A stretch of 64,000 bases of DNA from Chondrilla cf. caribensis (GCA_964020155.1 OZ026561.1:1412047-1476046); one strand, 5' to 3'; shown: positions 21,210 through 33,653, counted from the stretch's first letter. Notes: generated by a model from the letters alone, not told the origin. Numbers and translations: made by a program.

Positions 21210-23511
21210 TCACTGGACGGGCTTTCCCAGAGAAACTAATTCCAATGCTGCTCTTGTCAGTCCAAAGAATTGTGACGGCTTCAAGCTCTTCTTGCAGGCA
21301 TCAAATCTCCAGCCCAGGTGACAGTGGCAAACACGACAGGTGAGAATGGTCCAAGCATATCTATGCAGGTGTTTGAAGGTAACTATAACAAAATAGTTTT
21401 TGATAGCCTGTCACCCTCAGGACAAGATAGGACACAGTGCATTACAATGGTAGTCTGACTATGAAGGGTTTATAGAGGTGTCTATAATTTTGTGTGTGCA
21501 TGTGTGTATTGTGTTGTGTGTGTACGTGTGTATGCGTGCTGTGTGTGTGTGGTGTTTGTATGCATGTGAGTTGTGCATGTATGCGTTTGTGTGTGCATGT
21601 GTTGTGTGTGTGAGGTGTGTATGCGTGCTGTGTGTGTGTGGTGTTTGTATGCATGTGAGTTGTGCAGGTATGTGTTTGTGTGTGCATGTATTGTGTGTGT
21701 GAGGTGTGTGTATGCATGTAAATGCTTTTGCATACGTGTGTGTACGTATGTAACGCAATAACATGTACATACTAATTGTACAAGTGCACTGTATATACAT
21801 GACCACATGCTTGTTTGCGTGTCTGATATACGTACACACAGAATGTCCAAACGATGCTTTTGAACCTAGTAATATAACTCACCCAGGAAACCATGAATGT
21901 TCTGTGGACGGGCGGCCGTGTAAATTGAAGTTCTTAGCTTTGCTGACGGTCAATGTGTCGTGTACGTAACCACCAGGATTGACATAGGAGGCCAGGGGAC
22001 CATCCACGGACATGCTGAAGATGAACTGCTTCTCTGTGATGGGATTGTTGCACTGGGCACAGTGTAATTCTGTGAAGCTCTGCACATAATCAACAAATGA
22101 TATTCGTATGTGGATTTATGAACAAGAGTACAGTAGAACCTCTATTGAAAGTCACAGGGTAGAAATCACCTCCCTACAAAGGACAAGCTTTTGACAAATG
22201 ATATTCGTATGTGGATTTATGAATGAGGGTACAGTGAACAAACAGCTTTTGATGTGTTAGTTATTGTAGAGCCTACACTGAAACCATACAAGCCTCCTTT
22301 CCTACACTAACAGTTGAACATGTCTAATAAAGGGTAACACAACTTGCGTGATGACTACCCTGGTTAGTGCACACATTTGGTGTTGAAACACAGTAGTACC
22401 TCACAAGTGAGACCACCTATGGGACCATTTAAGTACAGTAGAACCTCACAACTGAGACCACCTATGGGACCAGTTGAAGTACAGTAGAACCTCACAAGTG
22501 AGACCACCTATGGGACCAGTTGAAGTACAGTAGAACCTCACAAGTGAGACCACCTATGGGACCATTTAAGTACAGTAGAACCTCACAACTGAGACCACCT
22601 ATGGGACCAGTTGAAGTACAGTAGAACCTCACAATTGAGACCACCTATGGGACCAGTTGAAGTACAGTAGAACCTCACAATTGAGACCACCTATGGGACC
22701 AGTTGAAGTACAGTAGAACCTCACAATTGAGACCACCTGTGGGACCAGTTGAAGTACAGTAGAACCTCACAAGTGAGAACACCTATGGGACCAGTTGAAG
22801 TACAATAGAACCTCACAATTGAGACCACCTATGGGACCATTTAAGTACAGTAGAACCTCACAACTGAGACCACCTATGGGACCAGTTGAAGTACAGTAGA
22901 ACCTCACAACTGAGACCACCTATGGGACCAGTTGAAGTACAGTAGAACCTCACAATTGAGACCACCTATGGGACCAGTTGAAGTACAGTAGAACCTCACA
23001 ATTGAGACCACCTGTGGGACCAGTTGAAGTACAGTAGAACCTCACAAGTGAGAACACCTATGGGACCAGTTGAAGTACAGTAGAACCTCACAATTGAGAC
23101 CACCTATGGGACCAGTTGAAGTACAGTAGAACCTCACAACTGAGACCACCTATGGGACCAGTTGAAGTACAGTAGAACCTCACAACTGAGACCACCTATG
23201 GGACCAGTTGAAGTACAGTAGAACCTCACAAGTGAGAACACCCATGGGACCAGTTGAAGTACAATAGAACCTCACAATTGAGACCACCTATGGGACCAGT
23301 TGAAGTACAGTAGAACCTCACAATTGAGACCACCTATGGGACCAGATGAGTGAAACTTGTTTCTTCACACACATGTAACAGCAACAGGACAACCTTACAC
23401 TCAATATCTCCAATCCTCTGATTATTCTTCTTGTCGGGCAGTCAATAGTCATCAAATCGATTTTAATGGAAATTTTAACAGGGAGACGTTTGACAAGCCA
23501 ATAGGACAAAG

Positions 23512-23557
<46 letters not shown>

Positions 23558-23643
23558 AAATAAATAAGCACCATTGTAATAGTGAACTGCACCAACAGAT
23601 CAATCAACCTCTCAAAAATAAATTTCATTGGCAATAAGAGTAC

Positions 23644-23676
<33 letters not shown>

Positions 23677-26600
23677 ATATCTCACTTGTGGCATCATCAG
23701 GGACATACTGTGCTCGAGGTGTTTTGGAGTCTGTTGCAGTTCGTATGGTCATCATCTTTTGCTCCTTAAGAATTTCTGCTCTCAAGGAATGCTAAAACAC
23801 AGGATAGTATTCATTAATCGATTTTCATTTCAAATGTGATGATTGTCAATGGTGCAGGCAAATTGATTAATCACAGGAAGTAATTAAGTAAGGACACCAG
23901 AAAGCCACCCCCACCTTATTACCCAGAACCTTCACTCCATGGGTTCAGTTTGTACCTCAAGAGTACCTGAAATGTAAAGAGGATTCTAAAGACTCCACAT
24001 CATATCTATTGGATGACTACTCCTCCATTAAAAAGTGGGAGTGCATGGTTTCTGGTCACGCCCTTTTAATTTCTTCCGTTGATTAATCAATCAATCAATC
24101 AGTTACAAACAAAGTTAGTTGGACAGTGATAGGTGTCATGTACAAGAGTTGAAGATTACAATGCTCGAGTTGTTGCATAGAAATACAAGTATGTAAGTAT
24201 GTATGTGTTTATGTACAAATGTATGCATGTACAGTATGTAAAGTATGTATATCATATGTATGTGTGTGTGTATGTATGTATGTATGTATGTATGTATGTA
24301 TGTACTATATGTATGTGTGTATGTATTGTATGCATTTATGCACGTATACACGTATGTATGTATGCATGTATGTATGTAAAGCATAGGCTATATACATATT
24401 CACAGATTCATGTATCAGGCATTAGACAGTAGCCCTGCATGAGACTTGATCGAAGAGTAACATACAATTTGATGCTGATGGTACACCCAGTGTGGTACAG
24501 GTGTGAGACTCCCGGCGTTCTTCATGAGGACCACATGTCGCAACCTCTGTTCAGTCATGCTTCCTGTCAGTGCGAGACCACCTTCTATAGGAGAACAAAG
24601 GCGGTATAGCCACCAGTCTTGGGTAATATCCTAAGAGTTATTAGTTATCCTAAGAGTTAAGAGGCTACAATGTTATAGTCTTGGGCGATATGCTAAATCT
24701 CTCACACAATGAATGTCTGTTGTCAAATTGGAAAAGTGAAGTAGTTGCATCTAATGTTAACATAACAATATAATTATGGTATTGTTAGAACCAATGGGCA
24801 ACCAACTGGAATATAAGGTAACATTAGAGCCCAGGGGCAATAAACCACAATGTAAGGTAACATTAGAGCCCAGGGCAATAAACCAGAATGTAAGGTAACA
24901 TTAGAGCCCAGGGGCAGTAAACCAGAATGTAAGGTAACATTAGAGCCTGGGACAATAAACCAGAATGTAAGGTAACATTAGAGCCCAGGGGCAGTAAACC
25001 AGAATGTATGGTAACATTAGAGCCCAGGGGCAGTAAACCAGAATGTAAGGTAACATTAGAGCCTGGGACAATAAACCAGAATGTAAGGTAACATTAGAGC
25101 CCAGGGGCAGTAAACCAGAATGTATGGTAACATTAGAGCCCGGGGCAATAAACCAGAATGTATGGTAACATTAGAGCCCGGGGCAATAAACCAGAATGTA
25201 AGGTAACATTAGAGCCCGGGGCAATAAACCAGAATGTAAGGTAACATTAGATCCCGGGGCAATAAACCAGAATGTAAGGTAACATTAGAGCCTGGGGCAA
25301 TAAACCAGAATGTAAGGTAACATTAGAGCCCGGGGCAATAAACCAGAATGTAAGGTAACATTAGAGCCTGGGGCAATAAACCAGAATGGAAGGTAGCATT
25401 AGAGCCCGGGGCAATAAACCAGAATGTAAGGTAACATTAGAGCCCGGGGCAATAAACCAGAATGTAAGGTAACATTAGAGCCCAGGGGCAATAAACCAGA
25501 ATATAAGGTAACATTAGAGCCCAGGGGCAATAAACCAGAGCAAGTGACCAAGTACATGGCACAACCACTGGAAGAGGTCCTACACCATCACTATGAGTCA
25601 ATTTCCAGTTTTCCTTCACTTTGACTCGAACAGAAATGGAGAAAATGGATAGAGACCCACAAAGTGTGGCCATGCAACAAAACACAAATTCGAATTCAAC
25701 TTACACACACCTGAACTGAGTGAACCTTCGGTGGCCGCTGCACTGCTCCTTATGGTGTGCGGACAAGCCAGATAGTTGAGAGGTAGAGGTGGGAGTGGTT
25801 GTTCGGGGAGTACAATGACACGCCCCTCCAACGTACTATGTACAGGCAACAGAACACATAGATAAACGCATCCCGTATCACAATAATGCGAGCATCTAGC
25901 GTACATCTCCAACACAACATACACACAATATATCTCAATGTGTCTCCACTTTTCACCCTTGATTAACAAATTATTAAGATGATTGAGGACATTATATTCC
26001 TTTCACTGTTTAGGGAATTCTGACAAACAGACTGCAGTCAGTGTATACTATACTGATCGGAATAGTTGAACTGTTTCTATCAGATACAGTAAATTTTCAT
26101 TAACTGTTCACAATAATAAGTATACTAATTTGGGCGCATCCCTGGTTATTACACACTCCTGGTTAGTACACACTCCTGATTGGTACACACTCCTGGTTAG
26201 TACACACTCCTGGTTAGTACACACTCCTGGTTATTACACACTCCTGGTTAGTATATATTCCTGATTAGCACTCAGTCCCTAGCTCATGTACACTACATCA
26301 ACCAGTACTGATAGTAGGTACCTCTGATAAGAAGTACACATTTATGTCGCCCTTCAAGGTACTTACTAGGCAAGTTCAACAACATACAAGTAGACAAGTA
26401 CATGTACATGTAATTTTCACCCGTTAACTTTCGGTATGCACTCCAGAATCTGGCATCTCTGCCTGCCGACCAGCTTCACCATCAACGAGCCGTACGGGAC
26501 CATGTCCTCGCTGCTATCATCATCACCTCCACCATCCCTCATTCCCGCAATCTCTGCTATGACACCTATGGGCGAGAGGTCTTTCAGTTTGGGCCGAGAG

Positions 26601-26792
26601 ATCTCTCCCCAGTGGGAGATGTTTCGAAGGTCACATGCCAACACAATCATGAGTCCACGGCTTTTAGCCTCACGAATGAGAATCTTCGTCTGTGGAAAAT
26701 GCACACACATACGTAAGTATATGTTAGTCATAACAATAATCATAATTTTCCTGACTATATGTATTAGTGTTGTGTTTGTACATGTGTTTACA

Positions 26793-26832
<40 letters not shown>

Positions 26833-29134
26833 TGTGTGTTTGTGTGTGTGTATGTGCGTGTGTGTGTTTGTGTATGATTTTATGTATAAATGTACTGTGC
26901 ATGCATAATATGTACATTTGTCATGAACATGTATGCATTCGTGAACAGATACAGTTATTGTCCCACGAACACTTACAGGAATATCGTAGGTATTCAAAGG
27001 GAGAGTTTCGCCGGGAAGAATCATAGTCTCCCGCGTTGTCATGGGGAGGAGTGGTAACCTAGCAACCTCATTATCCTGGTGAACGTTGCTAAGTTGTCCT
27101 TCTTCTCTTTCTAGCTCTCCTAAGTACTGAAGGAGATGTTGCATTTGAGTATACACTGAATTAGGTTGGACTACATGAATACATCAGAATTACAACTCTT
27201 CACAAAAGATCAATTTGGTGAAACACTTCACTCCTTTCCAGCTTATGCTCATTCACGCACTTCAATACACATACAACAAACAATAACTGGGACTGTGTAC
27301 TGACCAGGACTGTGTGCTAACCAGGAGTGTGTGCTAACCAGGAGTGTGTACTAACCAGGAGTGTGGACTAACCAGGAGTGTGTACTAACCAGGAGTGTGT
27401 ACATACTAACCGGAAGTGTGTACTAACCAAGAGTGTGTACATACTAACCAGGAGTGTGTACTAACCAGGAGTGTGTACATACTAACCGGAAGTGTGTACT
27501 AACCAGGATTGTGCATACTAACCAGGAGTGCGTACTAACCAGGAGTGTGCATACTAACCAGGAGTGTGTACTAACCAGGAGTGTGTACTAACCAAGAGTG
27601 TGTACTAACCAGGTGTGAGTATCTATCTGGGTGCTAAAAAATGTACTGATATGAAATTAATGTATTAAATGATTGAACCTGTATGGTTCCCACAACTGAT
27701 CGAACATACATACTATGACATTGCATCACATACAAATTGACAAACTCCACACAGACCATCACCACATAAACCTCTATACACTCCACACAGACCATCACCA
27801 CATAAACCTCTATACACTCCACACAGACCATCACCACATAAATCTCTGTACACTCCACACAGACCATCACCACATAAACCTCTGTACACTCCACACAGAC
27901 CATCACCACATAAACCTCTGTACACTCCACACAGACCATCGCCACATAAACCTCTGTACACTCCACACAGACCATCGCCACATAAACCTCTGTACACTCC
28001 ACACAGACCATCACCACATAAACCTCTATACACTCCACACAGACCATCACCACATAAACCTCTGTACACTCCACACAGACCATCACCACATAAACCTCTG
28101 TACACTCCACACAGACCATCACCACATAAACCTCTATACACTCCACACAGACCATCACCACATAAACCTCTATACACTCCACACAGACCATCACCACATA
28201 AACCTATGTACACTCCACACAGACCATCACCACATAAACCTATGTACACTCCACACAGACCATCACCACATAAACCTCTATACACTCCACACAGACCATC
28301 ACCACATAAACCTATGTACACTCCACACAGACCATCACCACATAAACCTATGTACACTCCACACAGACCATCACCACATAAGCCTCTATACACTCCACAC
28401 AAACCATCACCACATAAACCTCTTTACACTCACAAGGTGTTGAGATGGCAGTGTTGCATCAAATAGCTTCTTATTACTTTTCTTTTTAGTCGACTTTCTT
28501 TGTTCTTCTTCTTCTTCTGCCACAAAATGAAACAAAATCAAGAAATGAACGAACCTTCTCAATTGCCACATCTGGACAATTTCAATGCTTCAATTACCAC
28601 GATCATTGTCTGTGCATGAAGGCATTGATAGATTACGTATATAGCACTAAAATGGCACTGGATATTGGCCCTTGTAATCTGACCACATGTCCACATACAA
28701 GGGAATTTTGATAATCCGACAGTCTTCGGGCAAAACTAATTACACACGTCAACTTATAAATCCGTCAGTCGATCGAGTATGGAGGCTGGTATAGTAAGAT
28801 GGATGTGGATTGAATTTTTTTCGGATGAATAAAAGACTGATAATTGAGATGTCGGATAATAGATTTCTCACTATTATATGTTTTATTGTAGACACCGTGC
28901 TCCGACATGAGTTCACTTTCCGACGTGTCGTATTACACAGTGGTCCCATTGTCTCCCAGTCAGCGCTTCCATCACCGACAATTAGGCCAGTGTCTGTGTG
29001 AGCTTACCAATCTTATCCGCTTCATTTGACTTATCATCCCTTTCTTCACCATCGTGGTCTTCCACTAATTCATCTTCAGAGCTGTCTCCCTCGAAACCGT
29101 TCACGAAACCCGCGATTCTTCTCCAAAACGCCAT
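21210..29134 (-). CDS. CRBN: Cereblon, substrate receptor of the CRL4 ubiquitin ligase
   Basis: Ten exons with consistent phases: 29008-29134, 28434-28516, 26977-27126, 26421-26689, 25711-25835, 24466-24584, 23686-23791, 23399-23511, 21883-22079, 21210-21360; 479 aa (human 442). An acidic N-terminus ([18 protein letters not shown]) is followed by LPSQHLYLGELE, the Lon-like domain ([12 protein letters not shown] ... [13 protein letters not shown]), a helical DDB1-contact region ([12 protein letters not shown] ... [11 protein letters not shown]) and the CULT domain. The latter has zinc Cys C371, C374, C438, C441 and the three-Trp cage W427, W433, W447 in HSWFPGYAW and GWRF. The protein recruits substrates to DDB1-CUL4. 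The residue equivalent to human V388 is Ile (YAWTIL). Introns 2, 5 and 8 carry minisatellites. Confidence 0.95.
21487..21720. repeat. TG-rich repeat in CRBN intron 9
   Basis: Imperfect TG/GTATG array with a ~115-bp higher-order repeat (a block reading gtgtatgcgtgctgtgtgtg appears twice). Open frames across it are artefacts. Confidence 0.85.
22390..23345. repeat. 46-bp minisatellite in CRBN intron 8
   Basis: About 20 units of roughly 46 bp, each starting gtacagtagaacctcacaa and ending gggaccagttgaa (some accatttaa). The unit head cagtagaacctc equals the terminal sequence of the CAGT...AACCTCTCTAATCC MITEs. Confidence 0.92.
23920..24110 (+). repeat. Dispersed repeat, copy 1 (inverse copy at 60000-60185)
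   Basis: Shares, in inverted orientation, long blocks with 60000-60185: ccatgggttcarttgtac, agagtacctgaaatgt, ctattggatgactactc and a terminal gattaatcaatcaatc array. It lies in CRBN intron 6. Element type unknown. Confidence 0.75.
24790..25545. repeat. 38-39-bp minisatellite in CRBN intron 5
   Basis: About 19 units of agcccggggcaataaaccag plus aatgtaaggtaacattag, with ggg/gggg length variants. Confidence 0.92.
26143..26275 (-). repeat. 17-bp minisatellite, copy 2 (inverted)
   Basis: About seven units of ttagtacacactcctgg, the inverse of the unit at 570-855. The sequence after it (accagtactgatagtaggtacctctgataag) also follows the array at 35.6 kb. In CRBN intron 4. Confidence 0.88.
26795..26875. 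repeat. (TG)n microsatellite
   Basis: TG repeat with TTTG interruptions in CRBN intron 3. Confidence 0.9.
27285..27618 (+). repeat. 17-bp minisatellite, copy 3
   Basis: About 18 units of the ccaggagtgtgtactaa type with inserted acata variants, in CRBN intron 2. Confidence 0.9.
27735..28430. repeat. 36-bp minisatellite abutting CRBN exon 2
   Basis: Nineteen or so near-perfect 36-bp units (cataaacctctgtacactcc plus acacagaccatcacca). 36 is a multiple of three, so all frames stay open and give repetitive ORFs such as [12 protein letters not shown]; these are not genes. The array ends four bases before the CRBN exon 2 boundary. Confidence 0.95.
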
Positions 29135-29222
29135 CAGGTCCAGTGGAGTGAAAGGGGAACTCCCTTACGTTTGTGAACTACGTCAACCCATAGATGGTCA
29201 ACCTGGGGCGGAACACCTACGG

Positions 29223-29703
29223 TAGGGTTACCAATGAAAAAATCGATGATCATAGAATTAGCTCTAATTTGCATCGTAGGTGCTACATTGCTAGCTGCAT
29301 TCAGTGGTGTACTTCGTTTAATGATACGATGTTCCTTCGTCGGATTATTCACAATAAACTACCACTATCGCCTTTTCGACGACCATATTTTTAAAGCACA
29401 CTTCGACGACAGCATGAATAAGTTCGAAACTCTGCACATAAGAAGAGCATCATAGTGGCTACATAACCTTGAGTTAATCGTCCGAAAGGATTGAGATTAT
29501 ATGAAATGGTGGCTTAATATTCCGACCGTAATCGACGGAAGACCACACATTTATTAACACAGCATCGCAATGGAAGTACACGCGACATTGCTCCTAAATG
29601 TGCAAGATAGGGGATCGATGGTCTACTTGGAGGCAGAGCATGACAAACCTGCAAGGTCTCTAACCATGTGAACGGACGATGTTTTTGGGAAAAATATGGG
29701 AAA
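29223..29703 (+). repeat. Inverted repeat, left arm (right arm 33999-34478)
   Basis: About 480 bp that reappear inverted at 33999-34478 with few differences. Outer boundary is GGTAGGGTTACC; the inner boundary follows gatgtttttgggaaaa. The arms contain a complete 73-codon ORF and the second exon of a possible opposite-strand gene. They bracket the transposase-like gene. Confidence 0.9.
29234..29455 (+). CDS. Small predicted single-pass membrane protein, left copy
   Basis: 73 codons, ATG start in a good context (accaATGa), starting 99 bp from the opposed CRBN start. A hydrophobic helix at residues ~6-28 (IIELALICIVGATLLAAFSG) is followed by a soluble tail with NYHYRLFD and NKFETLHIRR. I do not recognise the family. 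A second copy at 34242-34463 differs by about three residues. Two ATG-initiated copies, each head to head with a gene, favour a real peptide, but the whole DNA of the repeat is conserved, so coding selection is unproven. Confidence 0.45.
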   Translation: MKKSMIIELALICIVGATLLAAFSGVLRLMIRCSFVGLFTINYHYRLFDDHIFKAHFDDSMNKFETLHIRRAS

Positions 29704-29852
29704 TTTCGGTAAATCGCAAGATATAGGACAATTTGGGTCTTAAATACACTCCACATACCTGTAAAGGTTGGAATAAGACTCGATAAGAACTGAACTGAAA
29801 TAAAATGCGAAGGCAAACGAACGATTAAATTGCGGAGGTTTACGCCAGCCAT
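29514..29852 (-). CDS. Possible two-exon small basic protein
   Basis: Exon 1 29759-29852 (starts MAGVNLRNLIVRLP) has donor GTATGT. A phase-compatible acceptor (ggttag) starts exon 2 at about 29663, which runs through AMSRVLPLRCCVNKCVVF to a stop at 29514. About 80 aa, basic, no acidic cluster, reminiscent of mitochondrial proteins, family unknown. Exon 2 is inside the inverted repeat and recurs at about 34044-34190 without exon 1. Alternatively chance open frame. Confidence 0.3.
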   Translation of the reverse strand: MAGVNLRNLIVRLPSHFISVQFLSSLIPTFTGMWSVFKTQIVLYLAIYRNFPYFSQKHRPFTWLETLQVCHALPPSRPSIPYLAHLGAMSRVLPLRCCVNKCVVFRRLRSEY

Positions 29853-30078
29853 TTTGAAATCGTCATGTTATTTCACAATCCAGCATGCACAGATGGGATT
29901 TTAGCCAAGCAATGCGTATGAGGACTTGTATGAGTCAAGGTAACTACCATAATGATGATAATATAATTTAATGATAACATATATAAAGATGTTCTATTGT
30001 GATCATAGATTTTGAATTGAAATAGTTTCTGTATGGTAGCTAGTACAAGGTGCAAAATTACATTAATTCCGCATACAG

Positions 30079-33000
30079 TCAGTTTGTGATCTTCAAATCT
30101 CCTGTTGCATAATCAACCAATATGTTAAAAAAGCTATGTTGCTCCTCATCAGCATAAGCTACTTCATATTCATTCCTTTCATCATCATAGTTCATTACCA
30201 ATCCACTGTACCATTTGTATTCCTTCTTCTTTTTGTCATAGAATCGATGACTGATTTTCTTTCCTACCAGCTGTGGTGTTGCATGTGTGGAGAAACTGGA
30301 TGGCAGAGGATTACTTTCCAGTATATCCTTAAATTCACTGATCAGTTGTAGTAAAGGTACAGTTTTGCCACTCTTAGTGAAATACATCTTCACATTCTGC
30401 CCTAGCATCGTCTTTCGGATTTTTAATTGCATTTTAAGTAGTTCTCTCTTCTTGTCAACCTTTTGCGAGCCATTCATATGTTTATCATCATCAATTTCCT
30501 TCAATATAGAGTCCAAGTGGTCCTTGTCAATTATTATCAAGACACTTGACAATTCACGTTTCAAGTGCTCGAGCTTCATTTCTTTATCTTTTTGTTTTGA
30601 TATGGTTTTCATCATAGACTGCTGTCTTTGATCTTTTATGGAAGCCATGTGCTTTTTGCTTTCATTTTTCACAGTTTCCCTTTGCTTAGTAGCCATTTCT
30701 ATAACTTTGTGCTGTTCTTCTGTTACTTGAATGTCCAGCCAGGGTAGAGACTTATTTTTCTTGGCTTCTATCAAGTTTCTTTTAGTACGTTGGCTCACAT
30801 TAGTCATCGTAGATTGTAACCAATCGTTTAGCCCTAGAATTGACTCACATATGTCATTGCTAGGTCTTATTTGCTGTAATATGCCCTTAATGTCATCGGG
30901 TGGATCCCAGTATTTACCTGAAGGAAGGTAGTCTTTGGCATACACATGTAGCTTACAACGCATCATCCCAGCTCCTTTACATAGTTTTTGCTGTAGTAAT
31001 TGATCCCATGTGGGATCAGGTGAAAATAGACGTTCATAAACTTTTGTGTTAGCATGCCGTTGCCTATGATTGATGCTGGGGTCATCATAGAGCCTTTTCT
31101 CACTTGCAAAAACCCGTTTATAAGGATCAAGTGCTATAGAAGCATCAGCCTCTAGCTCTTCTAAAAATCCATCCAGTTCTAAGTAGTGAATGTTCATATC
31201 AAGAGCGCTCTTATCCAACTGCTGTGATTTGGCAAGAGTGACAAGATCTGCATATATGTGGACAAACATGAGCCCATCGGCTTTCACACCTGCCATGACA
31301 TTATCATTGTGTAGCTTTTCATAAACATCCTTTTCCAACTTGTTTCTTCTGAAATGTGTTAGATAATCACAAGCAGCACTTCTCAAATATAGTAATTTTG
31401 CAGCATTGGAAGCAGATACAAAGTATCTACTTCCAACCTGTCTTTCTAGTTTTACTGACATACAATCTCTATAGTACTCACTCTTGTGACCATGAAATGT
31501 TTTGATGCCAATTTCTAAGAAATCTGGGAAGGATGTTGCTCCTATGCCATATTCAGGTACTCCTTTATTTCCAAATACCTTGCAAAACTCATGCACTATG
31601 GTGTCTGTTTCTGAATATTGTCTGGCATTAGCTTCACTTGTTGGAGCATTACTAGCTTGCAGGAATGCTTTACGCAGATTCACTCCCAAATGCATGGCAC
31701 ATAAATTGTCCACTATTTTTTCACAGTCACTCTCTGCCGGGGATTTTCTGAACCTTTGAATGTCCCCTTCTTTCAGTGTCTTTGCAATTGAATTGAATTT
31801 CTTCTGTGTAGCTGCACTGTCTGATGTTATAGATGTCATAGCCCCCAGTTAATACAATCAGCATTTGGTAAATCAAGTGCTTTTGCTGTCTTGCGAAGAT
31901 GATCTAATTCACATGACATATCCCTAGTAATTTGCTCTGCTGTTCCATCAGGTACTTCGTTAACTGATAGGACTAATCCATTGATAGTAGCTGCAGCTAT
32001 TTTATGTTGTTTCAACGTTGTTCCATCCGAATTGAAATGAAAGTTTGTAGGTTTCTCTGTCAGTTTGATGGCTTTATGTACGTCATTTACTGTTTTAAGC
32101 TCCTCTGATCTCATGTATTGAGCACAACTTTGTTTTGGGAGATTTAGGTCACATGTGTCAATATTGGGTAGAAAGTGATGTAGAATCTTTTTAATTGTTA
32201 GATGTATGCTTCCAGGAGGCATTCCACTAACAAGTAAATTGTAATACAGCTTTCGCAAACCAGGCGAGTATGATTTACCAGATTTTGTTTGATGCAGTTC
32301 ATCGTTCAATGATATTTCCTTTTCATTATCATGAATCTCTGTTTTTTCCATTTCAAAGTCATCGTCATCTTGTCCCTCAGAACCATATACATATGTCTGC
32401 AAAAGTGACTCCAAGTTATCGTCAAGAGCACACACTTCTTCTTCTTGTACTTCAAGACATCTTTGCAGGCTAATTACCTTTTTTTCATATCTCTTAACTG
32501 TATCCTCCATCTTATTTGTTACATCACTCAAGGCCTTTCTTATCTCAGCCATTTCCTCACAATGATCTGTGTTTGAACTCTGTTCTTTCAGATTAACACC
32601 ATTCACCTTTACATATATCTCCTGCTCAGAATCATCTTGTGATGGAAGTTTGTTTCCCCTATTCCCTTGTGACTCATATTGTAGTGTCTCTTGTTGGTCT
32701 ACTAAAATGTGCTGAGCTACAAAGCGATGAGCATTGATTGGTCGGAAACCTCTCTGCCTTAGGTAGGGATCAATGGCCAAATAAAAGCGGCCAATTGCGG
32801 TTTTGGTTGCATTACAGGTATGTTCCCAATGCCCTAGAAAACCGTGTAATTCTTTGTAGAATTCCAAAGGTGGCCTCTTTTGGAACGCTAGTACAGGCTG
32901 ATCATTTTGAGCATTGCTGAATGATCTGAGAAGCTCTTTTGGGGTGTATCCTTCCCTTTGAATGATAGTGGGAACATCCACTGCAATGCGACCTACTGAA

Positions 33001-33653
33001 AAAATTAATACAGTTATATTTCTATGCATGTGGTAGAAGTTCAATGTTTATTTGTTGCGCGAACAGTATCACAAAAGTGTGGTAGCTTGACCCTTAAGCT
33101 TACTTGTATTTCCAACTTTGAGTATCCACAATTTATCCAAATACTTGTCTTGATCAAAATGACAGCTATGGGAGCCATCTTTGATTGGAGCTGCTATGCG
33201 TTCTGCTGCTTCCAATAGCCGAGCCGATCGACTTGGTATTCGAGCAGATGGAAATTTATTTTTGTAGATCTCATAGAGAGTATCACCTAGAGACAATCCT
33301 GATTCCATTACCCTCTTTTCTGCTTCCTGTAGCATTTCAGTCATCTGGCGGTATGTTGGTGGTCCTATGTTGTGCATCAGTAAAATTAAAAAGTGGCAAC
33401 ACTGATTACAAACTACTTATAAATGATTATAGCAGAAGACCTTACCACTATTAACTTCTCTCTGCCCATGACTACGTAAAACAGGGCCGGGATTGCTCTC
33501 TATTCCCCCAATCAGCAGCAGACTCAAAATACAGACAAGCACCAAACTGTATTCCAGAATTGAACCTTGATAGTTGTGAGAACAACTGTGCTTTACTGAA
33601 TGCACGAAATACCAGGAACCAATGGCTGCTCTCCAGGCAGAGATGTCAATCAT
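30079..33653 (-). pseudogene. Transposase-like gene with N-terminal 2A-like motif, broken by a one-base frame shift
   Basis: Exons 33446-33653, 33104-33364 and 32995-31836 join in phase and read to a TGA. A 586-aa frame then starts at an overlapping ATGA (31839) and runs to 30079. The first exon has a hydrophobic stretch, then GGIESNPGP (33483-33509), close to the 2A ribosome-skipping consensus D-x-E-x-NPGP but with Gly for Asp. Later parts hold a coiled coil, an acidic linker, NFHFNSDGTTLKQHKIAA and ITSDSAATQKKFNSI. The Asp residues of the last two could belong to a DDE/D nuclease (tentative). C-terminal HRFYDKKKKEYKWYSGLVMN...VAYADEE looks like a Tudor-like chromatin reader. The frame break falls at a GGGGG run; a single missing G, a sequencing error or a programmed shift would all explain it. 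I do not know the superfamily. Confidence 0.6.

Noticed and set aside
22390..25545. CRISPR-like regular repeats
   Set aside because: Units are directly adjacent with no unique spacers, and the host is eukaryotic. They are minisatellites.
27713..28466. Long repetitive frames on both strands (about 190-240 aa)
   Set aside because: They come from a 36-bp minisatellite whose unit is a multiple of three; both strands are equally open, and the array is in a CRBN intron.
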